From: Deltaproteobacteria bacterium
GTDB taxonomy: Bacteria > Desulfobacterota > Desulfomonilia > Desulfomonilales > Desulfomonilaceae
Direction: 5' to 3'
DNA: 47,808 nucleotides
Assembly (NCBI GenBank): GCA_021777225.1
Contig: JAJYDQ010000029.1
Span: 1-47,808 of the forward strand
Part shown: positions 9,245-18,119 of the stretch, piece by piece
Layout of the letters: each line of letters begins with the position of its first letter
Numbering within the stretch: position 1 is the first letter of the stretch
Notes under the pieces: model-generated
What the model was told of the DNA's origin: nothing
Database searches by the model: none
What the model saw: the letters and a program-made list of their open reading frames with translations, nothing else
Program-made: the position numbers and the translations under genes

Positions 9245-9279
9245 TTCCACGAATTAGTGGAAAAGTCGCGACTAGTCGC
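9245..9279. repeat. Hairpin and overlapping palindromes between carbonic anhydrase and kinase genes
   Basis: TTCCAC-GAATTA-GTGGAA at 9245-9262 is a six-base-pair stem with a six-base loop. It is followed by two overlapping palindromes, AGTCGCGACT at 9264-9273 and GCGACTAGTCGC at 9268-9279. The hairpin could weakly terminate transcription, although no clear T-run follows. The palindromes could be an operator for the kinase gene at 9329, about 50 bp downstream. Confidence 0.4.
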
Positions 9280-9328
9280 TTATATAAATAGCGGAGTTCG
9301 TCAACCGGAAAGTTTGAATTAACAAAAT

Positions 9329-11101
9329 ATGGTCCAAAGACATTCTCTTATCTGGCGTTTTTTCCTGTCACATGTGTCCATGCTGACCCTATCATTCGTG
9401 TTTTTTGGCTATTTTACCCTGATTGAGTTTCGGGAACTCCAGTTCGAGACTGTCTCAGAATCCCTCAAGAGCCTGTCTCATATGTTGGGAAACATTCTGA
9501 GCCAAAAAATTTCCGAGTCCGACCAGCGCTTTATCTCCGAATGGTGTGACAAATTAGGTTCCAGCGGGGGGCCACGAATAACTGTATTGACTCCAGACGG
9601 TGTCGTGTTGGGAGATTCGCAGCCATTGACTGCGAAAACACCAGACGTCTCCATAAGACCGGAACTGCTCTCTGCTATGAAAGGTTCTATCGGAACTTCA
9701 GTTCGATACAGTTTTTTTCTCAACCGGGATGTGGTGTATGTCGCTGTGCCTGTAACCAATAACGGACAGATTACTGGCATTGTAAGGACATCCGACGCCA
9801 CGAAACGTCTGAGTCGAGTCTTTGAGGGAAGCTATCTAAAATTTTTCATCATGGTCCTTTTGATGCTTGGCGCAGCGCTAATAGTGGCGCTTCTCCTGGC
9901 AAACGGCGTTAGAAGACCTATAAATGAAATCAGGGACGCTACCTTACGATTCGCCGACGGAGACCTTCAGTATAAGGTAGTACCAGGGGGCTCCAGAGAA
10001 ATTGCCGAACTTGCTTCAGCTCTCAATCACATGGTCGAAGACTTGAGAGAGCGGCTCGACATAATGACTACGGAGCGAAATGAACTGGAGTCATTGCTCG
10101 GAGAAATGGTAGAGGCGGTAATCGTTGTTGACAAGAAAAAGAGAATTGTACGAATGAACCAAACATCAGGAAAAATTTTTCAGACAAACTTTGCTCAAGC
10201 ATCCGGTAAAGACATCCTCGAAGCCATTAGAAATCGAAGTCTAAATCAATTTGTTACAAGAACTCTTGCAAGCCCATCTCCTATTGAAGAAGAATTGACC
10301 GTCATTGGAAATCCGGATAGGGTCCTTCAAGCGCATGGCACTCAAATATCAGACCCGCAAGGTAAGCCGTCTGGGGCTCTAATTGTTCTTAACGATATTT
10401 CAAGACTGAAAAACATCGACCAGATTCGTAAAGATTTTGTGGCGAATGTTTCGCATGAGTTAAAAACTCCCGTTACATCCATCAAAGGGTTTCTGGAGAC
10501 TTTAAAAGATGGGGCTATTGACGATCCAGACGCTGCCGAAAGATTCCTCAACATAGCGATCAAACACACTGACCGTCTAACTACAATAATCGAGGACCTG
10601 TTAAAATTGTCGCGTGTGGAGCAGGAAGCCGATCGCGGAGCGATGAAATTTGAAAAAGGATCAGTTGGCGACGCGATTCAATCTGTTGCAAAATTCCTTG
10701 AGGTTATGGCTCAGGAAAAAGGAATTAGAATAATCGTAGAATGTGACTATGCGCTTCAAATCAACATGAATCGGCCCCTGTTTGAACAGGCCTTGTCGAA
10801 CCTGGTTGATAACGCCATCAAGTATAGTGGACCAGACTCCGATGTTTTGATTTCGGCGAGGCGGGCCGATGAGGACGTCATAATTGAAGTGAAAGACAAA
10901 GGATGTGGAATCCCGAACGATCAGCTTCCGCGGATTTTTGAAAGGTTCTTCCGGGTTGACAAAGCTCGCACAAGAGACACGGGAGGAGCGGGATTGGGGC
11001 TGTCAATAGCCCGTCATATAATTAACCTTCATTCTGGCAGGATAGAAGCTTCCAGCGGGATTGGTCAGGGGAGCGTCTTTACGATCCATATTCCTGCATG
11101 A
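9329..11101 (+). CDS. PhoR-like membrane sensor histidine kinase (HAMP-PAS-HisKA-HATPase)
   Basis: Kinase of 590 residues. A first membrane segment lies at about 12-32, then a periplasmic domain of about 135 residues with a PhoR-like sCache layout (PRITVLTPDGVVLGDS, 82-97), then a second membrane segment at about 171-191. It continues with HAMP (192-245), a PAS domain (about 253-360), HisKA with phosphoacceptor H376 (FVANVSHELKTPVTSIKGFL), and an ATPase domain with N box (NLVDNAIKYSG), G1 (DKGCGIP), F box (IFERFFRVDKAR) and G2 (GGAGLGLSI). The SHELKTPVTSIKGFLETL sequence is typical of PhoR. No PhoB gene or phosphate transport gene lies nearby, so its partner is unknown and the phosphate role is only by resemblance. 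Confidence 0.92.
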   Translation: MVQRHSLIWRFFLSHVSMLTLSFVFFGYFTLIEFRELQFETVSESLKSLSHMLGNILSQKISESDQRFISEWCDKLGSSGGPRITVLTPDGVVLGDSQPLTAKTPDVSIRPELLSAMKGSIGTSVRYSFFLNRDVVYVAVPVTNNGQITGIVRTSDATKRLSRVFEGSYLKFFIMVLLMLGAALIVALLLANGVRRPINEIRDATLRFADGDLQYKVVPGGSREIAELASALNHMVEDLRERLDIMTTERNELESLLGEMVEAVIVVDKKKRIVRMNQTSGKIFQTNFAQASGKDILEAIRNRSLNQFVTRTLASPSPIEEELTVIGNPDRVLQAHGTQISDPQGKPSGALIVLNDISRLKNIDQIRKDFVANVSHELKTPVTSIKGFLETLKDGAIDDPDAAERFLNIAIKHTDRLTTIIEDLLKLSRVEQEADRGAMKFEKGSVGDAIQSVAKFLEVMAQEKGIRIIVECDYALQINMNRPLFEQALSNLVDNAIKYSGPDSDVLISARRADEDVIIEVKDKGCGIPNDQLPRIFERFFRVDKARTRDTGGAGLGLSIARHIINLHSGRIEASSGIGQGSVFTIHIPA

Positions 11102-11260
11102 GTTCCAATAGGGGTCGGAACAATATGCCATCCTCGTTACTGTGGCAATTGTCATCGCAGTAATACCCGTATTCATAGCTTAGTGCTTATTGGGATTACG
11201 CCAGACCCAGGCTATTGGTTCCTGGAGAAAGTAAATCAGCTTGCTAAATCGAGAACTACC

Positions 11261-12016
11261 ATGAAATACAAGGCCATTATTTCTTCGGATTGGAATGAGT
11301 GTCTTGCGCCTAGTGGACCTTTTGATCCGATAGCCTTTGCATACCCGGAGCTAAAACCGGGCTTGAGCGCAATCTTTACAAAATATACGAGCAACGAGAT
11401 ACCACTTTCACTAGCCGTGGCAAACGTACGGGAACTGTTACCGGAGTCTTTCACTATAGAACAAATGGATACTTATCTGGACAAATCCTTTTCCATCTAC
11501 GTAGGAGCGTATGAGTTCATCGAATGGGCTAAAAGTAAGGGCATACTTTTCATGATCAACACTACTGGCATGCAGGGGTTCTTTCAACGGGCGATAGCCA
11601 AGAAACTCATACCTGAAGTCCCTCTGGTAGCGGCTAATCCATTGATCAACTATACGGACGACTCAAATAGAGATTGCTATCAGTTCACAGTTGAAGAAAT
11701 TCAGGATAAACCCAGGAACACTCAGGATGCTGTAAGTTCATTTGGTATTCCCATTAACAAAATTGTGGTAATCGGTGACAGTGGCGGAGATGGCCCACAC
11801 TTTCAGTGGGGAGCTTCTACAGGGGCTTTAATTATTGGCTCGATGACAAAGTATTCGTTGGGCAAATACTGTGAGAACAGAAATATTGTAATAGATCAAC
11901 GTTTCGGCGTTAGTTATTCTCAAGGACAACCTCGAAATCTGCAAGAAGAGATGAAATTCAACTTCATGGACCTGACTTCCATCATCGATGAATTCCTCGG
12001 CATATCCCCGGGATGA
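11261..12016 (+). CDS. HAD-fold hydrolase-like protein
   Basis: Haloacid dehalogenase-fold protein of 251 residues from the ATG at 11261. Motif I is ISSDWNEC, with nucleophile D10 but N12 at the +2 place where HAD phosphatases carry Asp. Motif II is seen in FMINTTGM, and motif IV in VVIGDSGGDGPHF. The ATG at 11261 puts motif I at the N-terminus as expected; a GTG at 11183 would add 26 residues with no ribosome site seen for it. The stop is seven bases before the antiporter gene's preferred start, so the pair is probably an operon. Substrate is unknown. With the general acid replaced, it could be a slow phosphatase, a phosphotransferase or a non-phosphatase HAD enzyme. Confidence 0.75.
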   Translation: MKYKAIISSDWNECLAPSGPFDPIAFAYPELKPGLSAIFTKYTSNEIPLSLAVANVRELLPESFTIEQMDTYLDKSFSIYVGAYEFIEWAKSKGILFMINTTGMQGFFQRAIAKKLIPEVPLVAANPLINYTDDSNRDCYQFTVEEIQDKPRNTQDAVSSFGIPINKIVVIGDSGGDGPHFQWGASTGALIIGSMTKYSLGKYCENRNIVIDQRFGVSYSQGQPRNLQEEMKFNFMDLTSIIDEFLGISPG

Positions 12017-12023
12017 GGTCCGA

Positions 12024-14042
12024 ATGGAGATCCCTTTACTTAGAGACATTATTATAATTTGTGGACTGGCGCTGGGGGTGGGTTTCTTTTGCCAACGCTT
12101 TACTATACCTGACACTGTGGGATTTTTACTAACTGGTATTCTTGCCGGTCCCAACTGTTTGGGGCTGGTAATTCATGTTTCCGAGGTTGAGCAGTTAGCG
12201 GAAATCGGTGTAGTCTGTTTACTGTTCACAATTGGTCTCGAGTTTTCGTTCAAAAGTTTATTAAAAATAAAGACCTCGGTCCTTTTGGGGGGGACGATTC
12301 AAGTCGGTCTTTCTATTGTAGGAGCTTCTTTGCTGGCAACTGTCATTGGATTGCCGCCGAAGCAATCTATTTTCTTCGGGTTCCTCCTATCTTTGAGCAG
12401 CACAGCTATCGTTCTGAAAATAATGCAACAAAGGGCGGAAACAGAGAGTCCTCATGGAAGATTGATATTGGGGATACTGATATTCCAGGACATAATCGTC
12501 GTAGCCATGATGCTTGCCGCGCCATTCATCGCGGGGAAAGGTTCGTCAGTCGGCCTGGCTATTGTTGATCTTGCGTTAAAGGCCACGGCTATCACATTAG
12601 TTGTGCTAATTTCGGTAAAATGGGTCGCTCCAAGATTCATTTTTCTAGTCGCAGGGCTCAGGAGTCAACAGCTCTTTTTGCTAGGTATTGTGATGGTGGC
12701 CCTCGGAGCGACGTGGTTAACTTCGACCTTGGGCCTTTCGCTAGCGTTAGGGGCATTCATTGCCGGCCTTATAGTATCGGAATCGGAATTCAGCGAAAGG
12801 GCCCTCGGAAATATCTTGCCGTTCAAGGATTTGTTCACGAGCTTCTTTTTCGTTTCTATCGGCATGCTCTTAGACCTCAAGTTCGTTTTTGGAAATATCG
12901 TAACCCTGTCAACTGCTACTGTTATAGTGATTTCCCTGAAATTCTTGGCGGCGGGAACGGCGGCTATCACCATTGGCCTTCCATTGAGGACCGCCATTCT
13001 TACGGGAATAGCTCTATGCCAAGTCGGAGAATTTTCTTTCGTACTTTCTGAAACCGGATTTGGACTGGGACTGATCGATCCTAGAACCTATCAGTTTTTC
13101 TTGGGACTTTCAGTCCTGACGATGATACTGACTCCCTTCCTCATCGAATCGGGAAATCGTGTGGTTAGGTTTGCGCTGTCCCTTCCCGTACCGAGTATTT
13201 TAAGGAGAGGTTTTTCCAGGGTCCGTGAACACCAAGGCATCCCTAAGATGAATGACCACCTCATAATTGTCGGCTTCGGCATCGGCGGACGAAATTTATC
13301 TCAGGTAGCCGCAAGCGCCGGCATCCCAAAAGTGATAATTGAACTGAACCCGGAGACAGTTCGCAATGAACGATCCAAAAACGTGCCCATATTTTACGGA
13401 GACGCCACGACTGCTCCTGTTTTGAGACACACTGGCGTAACTCGAGCTAGGGCTCTTGTCATAATGATTTCAGATCCAGGAGCTACTCGGCGCATCATTG
13501 ATGTCGCAAGACGCCTCAATCCATCGCTCTACATTATCACAAGGACAAGATTCATTTCGGAAATAGAAGTCCTATCAAACCTCGGGGCAAACGAGGTTGT
13601 GACAGAAGAATATGAAGCGTCGATTGAGATTTTGGTCCGGGTTTTGAGAAAGTACTTAACACCTCGAGACGATATCGACAAATTTGTTGCCCAGATAAGA
13701 GCCCACCATTACAGGATGTTCAGGAGTTCGTTCCACGAATCAACTACCATTTCTGATCTCACGTTGGATTTTTCCGAAACTGAAATATCTTCGGTCCGAG
13801 TTCTGCCTACATCCTCTGCAGTTGGAAAATCCATCAAAGACCTCCAGATCAGGAAAAAATTCGGGGTGACTGTCCTGGCCCTGAAAAGAGGCGTGAATCT
13901 GGTCACAAATCCATCAGCGGATGAAAAAATGATGGCGGACGATGTCACGGTTGTTTTAGGTGGACCTGAAGGAATCAGCAACTTGTCTGTGCTTCTCAAC
14001 GCTCCTGAAAAAATGTCAATCTATGAAACGAAATCAAGTTGA
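12024..14042 (+). CDS. Kef/CPA2-type monovalent cation:proton antiporter with TrkA-N and TrkA-C domains
   Basis: Inner-membrane cation/proton antiporter or K+ efflux protein of 672 residues. The N-terminal Na/H exchanger domain (to about residue 380) has membrane segments and the CPA2 sequence features GFLLTGILAGPNCLG and FLLSLSSTAIVLKIM, and LGILIFQDIIVV. A Rossmann-fold TrkA-N (RCK) domain follows (LIIVGFGIGGRNLSQVAASA) with NAD-binding glycines, then a TrkA-C domain near the C-terminus (SSAVGKSIKDLQIRKKFGVT). The ATG at 12024 has GAGG five bases upstream; the longer in-frame start at 11988 lies inside the HAD gene. Nucleotide or glutathione-type gating is possible through the RCK domain (family knowledge). 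Ion specificity is not decidable. Confidence 0.92.
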   Translation: MEIPLLRDIIIICGLALGVGFFCQRFTIPDTVGFLLTGILAGPNCLGLVIHVSEVEQLAEIGVVCLLFTIGLEFSFKSLLKIKTSVLLGGTIQVGLSIVGASLLATVIGLPPKQSIFFGFLLSLSSTAIVLKIMQQRAETESPHGRLILGILIFQDIIVVAMMLAAPFIAGKGSSVGLAIVDLALKATAITLVVLISVKWVAPRFIFLVAGLRSQQLFLLGIVMVALGATWLTSTLGLSLALGAFIAGLIVSESEFSERALGNILPFKDLFTSFFFVSIGMLLDLKFVFGNIVTLSTATVIVISLKFLAAGTAAITIGLPLRTAILTGIALCQVGEFSFVLSETGFGLGLIDPRTYQFFLGLSVLTMILTPFLIESGNRVVRFALSLPVPSILRRGFSRVREHQGIPKMNDHLIIVGFGIGGRNLSQVAASAGIPKVIIELNPETVRNERSKNVPIFYGDATTAPVLRHTGVTRARALVIMISDPGATRRIIDVARRLNPSLYIITRTRFISEIEVLSNLGANEVVTEEYEASIEILVRVLRKYLTPRDDIDKFVAQIRAHHYRMFRSSFHESTTISDLTLDFSETEISSVRVLPTSSAVGKSIKDLQIRKKFGVTVLALKRGVNLVTNPSADEKMMADDVTVVLGGPEGISNLSVLLNAPEKMSIYETKSS

Positions 14043-14114
14043 GGGTGTCAACAATCGTTATGGCCTTAATTATAGGGCGGAGAATCTTTTGGAAAAAACT
14101 AAACGGAGGAAAAG

Positions 14115-14801
14115 ATGGTCAAATTAAAACTAATTCAGACGTTGTGTTTTGGATTAGCCGTAATCCTGGGGGCTGGAACACTGGCTCAAGCCTCGGATCT
14201 TCAAACTATTCAACTGCCGAAACCTGCTATTACCCAAGGCAAGCCGTTGATGCAAACATTAAGTGAGAGAAAGACATCTCGTGAATTTGCTTCAAAGGAT
14301 CTCGACCAGCAGACACTGTCAAATCTTCTTTGGGCAGCATTTGGAATAAACAGGCCCGATGGACGCAGAACGGCCCCTTCTGCTCTTAACCACCAGGAGA
14401 TAGATATATTTGTGACCATGAAGGCTGGGGTATACCGATATGACGCTAAGGCCAATACACTGGTCCCCGTCGTTTCCGGCGATATACGCGCTATGACCGG
14501 ATTGCAGGGCTATGTAAAGGAAGCGCCCCTAGACCTTGTATATGTCGCGGATTTTGCGAAGATGGGAGATTCACAGGAAGCTGAAAAAAGGTTCCTTTCG
14601 GCAGCCAACACAGGGTTTATCAGCGAGAATGTTTACCTTTACAGCGCGTCTGAAGGTCTGGCGACAGTGGTTCGCGCGAATATGGATAGAACAAAGCTCA
14701 GTGAAGCTATGAAGCTTCGTCCCGACCAGAAAATCACGCTTGCGCAATGCGTTGGATATCCAAAAGCCAAAACATCTGGAGAGAATTCCACAAAAAAATA
14801 A
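14115..14801 (+). CDS. Exported nitroreductase/SagB-family flavoprotein
   Basis: Protein of 228 residues with a Sec-type signal peptide (residues 1-27, ending TLAQAS). A nitroreductase-fold core follows: ERKTSREFASKDLDQQTLSNLLWAAFGI is the classic RRSxRxFxxxPL...LLWAA start of the family (about residues 52-79), then RTAPSALNHQEID, typical of the SagB/ThcOx subgroup that reads R-AP-SAG. FMN is expected (family knowledge). A good ribosome site, GGAGG, lies eight bases before the ATG. It stands 72 bp after the antiporter gene on the same strand. An exported member would act in the periplasm; the substrate is unknown. Confidence 0.82.
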   Translation: MVKLKLIQTLCFGLAVILGAGTLAQASDLQTIQLPKPAITQGKPLMQTLSERKTSREFASKDLDQQTLSNLLWAAFGINRPDGRRTAPSALNHQEIDIFVTMKAGVYRYDAKANTLVPVVSGDIRAMTGLQGYVKEAPLDLVYVADFAKMGDSQEAEKRFLSAANTGFISENVYLYSASEGLATVVRANMDRTKLSEAMKLRPDQKITLAQCVGYPKAKTSGENSTKK

Positions 14802-14976
14802 ATTGAGGCTATTGCCAATTGCGATCAATGAACTATTTTATGTTGATTGATTACAATTCAACCCATGGCGCTCTTAGGGCTTGTTGTTTATGAATGGCTC
14901 CTGTTCGGCCGAAATACAGCCTAAACAATTAGAACCAACAGAAGATACTCAGGATCTTTTAATTGAAGAGGACACT

Positions 14977-16116
14977 ATGGATCGCCGCGGACTTGTATTT
15001 CTGGCGGTGAGCCATATGTTCAACGATGTGAGTCAGGGCGCTGTCCCAGCCCTGCTCCCGTTTCTCGTCACCGAAAGAGGATTGTCGTATGTCGCTGCCT
15101 CTGGATTGGTCTTGGCCGCGACAGTCCTCTCTTCACTGATTCAGCCTGTTTTAGGATACTACTCGGATCGTCACCCAATTCCGTGGTTGATGCCTTTTGG
15201 AGTGCTTGTCGGCGGCCTAGGTTTGGCCTTTGCAGGGATAGCTCCTAACTACTGGATACTTGTAGCTTGTGTACTGCTTAGCGGATTGGGAGTAGCGGCA
15301 TACCATCCGGAAGGGTCTCGGTTCGCGAACTATGTTTCAGGGCAGAGAGCCGCGGGCATGAGTTATTTCACAGTCGGGGGCACCATCGGTTTTAGCCTTG
15401 GTCCAATCATGGTAACCCCCCTGATCCTGAAATTTGGACTACCCGGCACCTTGTTCATGATAATACCGGCCGTTGTTGTAGCAGTTGGCCTAACAAGAGA
15501 ATTGCCGCGACTCGCTTCGTTTCGTCCGCCTGTCGGTTCAACGATGTTTCCCACAGATGATGATGAGGCTCAGTGGGGGGCTTTTGCCCGCCTGACAGCA
15601 GTAATTGTCCTTAGAGTATGCCTCTATTTTGGGATGATGACCTTTGTCCCCCTGTATTATGTGAAAGTCCAGGGCTTGTCCATCCCTGAAGCCAATTCAG
15701 CTTTAACACTGATGATGCTTTCCGGAGCGTTGGGATCAGGCCTAGGGGGTTTCGTCGCGGATCGTATCGGCCTTAAGACCTTGCTTGTCGGTTCGCTCTT
15801 CGTAATTCCGCCTCTGTTTCTAGGATTCATGCTCACACACGGGATCCTACAACTAATTTGTCTTGGCCTTGTGGGTTTCACCACCATCGGGAGCGCAAGC
15901 ACGGTCGTATTGCTGGGACAGAGTTATCTTAAATCCCGGATTGGGGTAGCGTCAGGAGTGACTTTGGGCGCCGCCATTGGGCTAGGTGGTTTGTCTGTGC
16001 CCATTATGGGTATAATCGCCGACCATCATGGTCTTACCGTGGCGTTATATTCTATGCTGATATTCCCCGTCCTGGCCCTCGCCTTCGCCTTAACACTTCC
16101 CCGTGCCCGAAAATGA
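14977..16116 (+). CDS. MFS exporter, fosmidomycin-resistance (Fsr)-like
   Basis: Major facilitator superfamily transporter with about 12 membrane segments. The opening VSHMFNDVSQGAVPALLPFL, and AYHPEGSRFANYVSGQRAAG between segments 4 and 5, are characteristic of Fsr-like proteins (HPE/GS motif). From the ATG at 14977 (GAGG five bases upstream) it has 379 residues; E. coli Fsr has just over 400. In-frame starts at 14881 (TTG) and 14890 (ATG) would add a polar 29-32 residue N-terminus and cannot be excluded. It is convergent with the heme oxygenase gene, 81 bp away, with no clear terminator. Substrate is inferred only by family: hydrophobic drugs or metabolites. Confidence 0.87.
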   Translation: MDRRGLVFLAVSHMFNDVSQGAVPALLPFLVTERGLSYVAASGLVLAATVLSSLIQPVLGYYSDRHPIPWLMPFGVLVGGLGLAFAGIAPNYWILVACVLLSGLGVAAYHPEGSRFANYVSGQRAAGMSYFTVGGTIGFSLGPIMVTPLILKFGLPGTLFMIIPAVVVAVGLTRELPRLASFRPPVGSTMFPTDDDEAQWGAFARLTAVIVLRVCLYFGMMTFVPLYYVKVQGLSIPEANSALTLMMLSGALGSGLGGFVADRIGLKTLLVGSLFVIPPLFLGFMLTHGILQLICLGLVGFTTIGSASTVVLLGQSYLKSRIGVASGVTLGAAIGLGGLSVPIMGIIADHHGLTVALYSMLIFPVLALAFALTLPRARK

Positions 16117-16197
16117 TTTGTCATACTTCTCTTAAATTCATAAAGCAGGGGACAAGTTATCGAAAGTCCTACGGCTAAGATAGCGCCAATAAATTCA

Positions 16198-16779
16198 TTA
16201 TCCGGCCAACCACATGTTAAGAGACACAAAACCTTTCTTTGCCGCTATAATGATATCATCTCCTCCACCTTGGGTCTGTACATAATTTTCCATAAAATCC
16301 TTGAAATAAGCCCACATTGTGGCTACTTCCATACCATTTGACGCGAAGTAAGCGTATCCATGGTAACCTCGAAAGCCGAAATGTTCCTTGAGGGCTTTGG
16401 AAAGAACCAATCCGCCGAGCCTGGAGCCTTCGAAAAGATAGAGAAGACCTAATCCCTGTGGCGTATTCCTTATAACCGGCATACCCTGGCAAACAGGTAT
16501 CTTAATCAAGGATTCTCGTGTGTTTCCAAGAAATATTAGGTCTTTTACGAGATGATCTACTCGAATCCTCGCCTTATAATCTAGACCACTGTGTTGGACC
16601 TGGCTCTGGATGATATTTTCAGCAACAAAAACAAAACCGTAAAGGCGCTCCAGAATTCTTCGATACTCCTGGAGTGTCACCAGTTTTTCGGGAATGGCGC
16701 TTAGAGGCCCTGATTTCTCAGCTTCATCATGCAAAGGCATGATAGATTCTCTGAGACGTTGCATGAATTGCGACGGCAT
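16198..16779 (-). CDS. Heme oxygenase-like protein (biliverdin-forming, BphO/HO type)
   Basis: Protein of 193 residues, the size of bacterial heme oxygenases, all-helical in appearance. Candidate proximal heme ligand is H17 in LRESIMPLHDEAEKS. The distal helix has GLGLLYLFEGSRLGG, matching the glycine-rich distal helix region (GxxYVxEGSxLGG) of BphO-like enzymes. The family oxidises heme to biliverdin with O2, releasing CO and iron. I chose the ATG at 16779 because AGGAGG lies five bases upstream; a longer start at 16827 adds 16 residues. It is divergent from the B12-protein gene at 17049. Biliverdin is the chromophore of bacteriophytochromes, but no phytochrome gene is in this window. In an anaerobe it may serve heme iron release or stress (inference). 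Confidence 0.83.
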   Translation of the reverse strand: MPSQFMQRLRESIMPLHDEAEKSGPLSAIPEKLVTLQEYRRILERLYGFVFVAENIIQSQVQHSGLDYKARIRVDHLVKDLIFLGNTRESLIKIPVCQGMPVIRNTPQGLGLLYLFEGSRLGGLVLSKALKEHFGFRGYHGYAYFASNGMEVATMWAYFKDFMENYVQTQGGGDDIIIAAKKGFVSLNMWLAG

Positions 16780-17048
16780 TGAGACCTCCTGGCGAAGTGT
16801 TTTGCAGTAGGGTGTTTCCGACAACAATATAGCCCCTGCTTCAGATTAACAACATTCGGCGCCTTTGAGCAAGTAACTTATCATGCCCAATTGACTTAAC
16901 ATGACTCAAAAGGATGTGACAAAAAATTGCTATTGTGAGAAAATTGGACAACTTTTGATATCATAAGTCACAAGTTTGTTAAATCGCCGGTGACATCCTT
17001 TATTCCCCAAAACGGTCTCTATATCTCTAACATTGAGAGGAGTCTGCG

Positions 17049-18119
17049 ATGCAGGAAATAAATGCAGAGATCGCTAAGATCATTGACGCTCGACGAAATT
17101 CCCTTTCGGAAGCCATAGTGTCCCGCCAATATGAGCTTCAGCCCGAAATATGGGAGCCATATGGGGATAAGGGCCGGGAATTGAGCTTGCGGGACTCGAA
17201 TCACCACTTTAGCTATCTTGTTGAAGCCCTTAACCAATCCGATCCCACCCTGTTTGGCGATTATGTCGTGTGGCTTAAACAACTCTTCAACAGCATAAAA
17301 ATTCCGGCTGAAGCTTTGCCGAAAATGCTGGAATGTACCGAGCACGTTTTACGTGAAACTCTTTCCCCTGAAATGGCCCGGATCACAGACAAATATATCG
17401 CTGCTGCGACGGGTCGAATAAATGATGAATTAGTAGACGAACCTTCATTCATTACAGCGGACACTCCTCTCCATGACTTGGCTAAACAGTACCTTGATTC
17501 TCTTCTTAATGCTGACAGACGTTTGGCCGCCAACCTCATATTGCAGGCCGTTGACAATGGAGAAAGCGTTAAGAATATTTATCTGAACGTTTTTCAGCGT
17601 TCCCAGTACGAAATAGGTCGTCTATGGCACTCAAATAAAGTAAGTGTAGCGCAGGAACATTTTTGTTCAGCAGCCACACAGCTAATCATGTCACAACTTT
17701 ACTCTAACATTTTCTCTACTGAAAAGATTGGTCGTAAGTTAGTGGCGGCATGTGTCGGCGGTGAACTCCATGAAATTGGGGTCAGAATGGTCGCTGATTT
17801 CTTCGAGATGGAAGGTTGGGACACCTACTATATGGGTGCAAATGCTCCTGCTTCCAGTATCATAGACGCTATTGATAAGCATGAAGCCGACGTGGTTGGA
17901 ATATCGGCTTCCATTCCTTTCCACCGAAGCGCTCTGAAAGAGATAATTTCAAATATCCGCGAATTTGATCCAAATAAAAAAGTAAAGATTTTGGTGGGAG
18001 GATACGCATTACGCACATCTCCCGGTCTGTGGAAACGCCTTGGCGCCGACGGATTTGCCGAGGACGCTCAACAGGCAATAGCGATGGCAAATCAAATCGT
18101 CATGGAAAAATCCCTTTGA
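17049..18119 (+). CDS. B12-binding sensory protein with CarH-like photoreceptor residues
   Basis: Soluble protein of 356 residues. Residues about 50-120 are a helical domain I cannot name. A MetH-type cap four-helix region follows (about 145-225), then a cobalamin-binding Rossmann domain (about 229-352). Axial histidine is H241 in GGELHEIGVRMVADFF (ExHxxG form of DxHxxG), with GISASIPFHRS and VGGYA loops downstream. The cap has W193-H194 and E203-H204, the Wx9EH pattern of the AdoB12 photoreceptor CarH; in Thermus CarH W131, H132, E141 and H142 have the same spacing and H177 is the axial ligand. No MerR DNA-binding domain is present. GAGAGGAG precedes the ATG. The stop TGA overlaps the kinase ATG by one base. 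Light sensing through adenosylcobalamin is an inference; B12 binding is well supported. Confidence 0.88.
   Translation: MQEINAEIAKIIDARRNSLSEAIVSRQYELQPEIWEPYGDKGRELSLRDSNHHFSYLVEALNQSDPTLFGDYVVWLKQLFNSIKIPAEALPKMLECTEHVLRETLSPEMARITDKYIAAATGRINDELVDEPSFITADTPLHDLAKQYLDSLLNADRRLAANLILQAVDNGESVKNIYLNVFQRSQYEIGRLWHSNKVSVAQEHFCSAATQLIMSQLYSNIFSTEKIGRKLVAACVGGELHEIGVRMVADFFEMEGWDTYYMGANAPASSIIDAIDKHEADVVGISASIPFHRSALKEIISNIREFDPNKKVKILVGGYALRTSPGLWKRLGADGFAEDAQQAIAMANQIVMEKSL

Noticed and set aside
16892-16921. TGACT repeats in the heme oxygenase/B12 gene gap
   Set aside because: Units are at 16892, 16902 and 16917 with uneven spacing, too short to call an operator.
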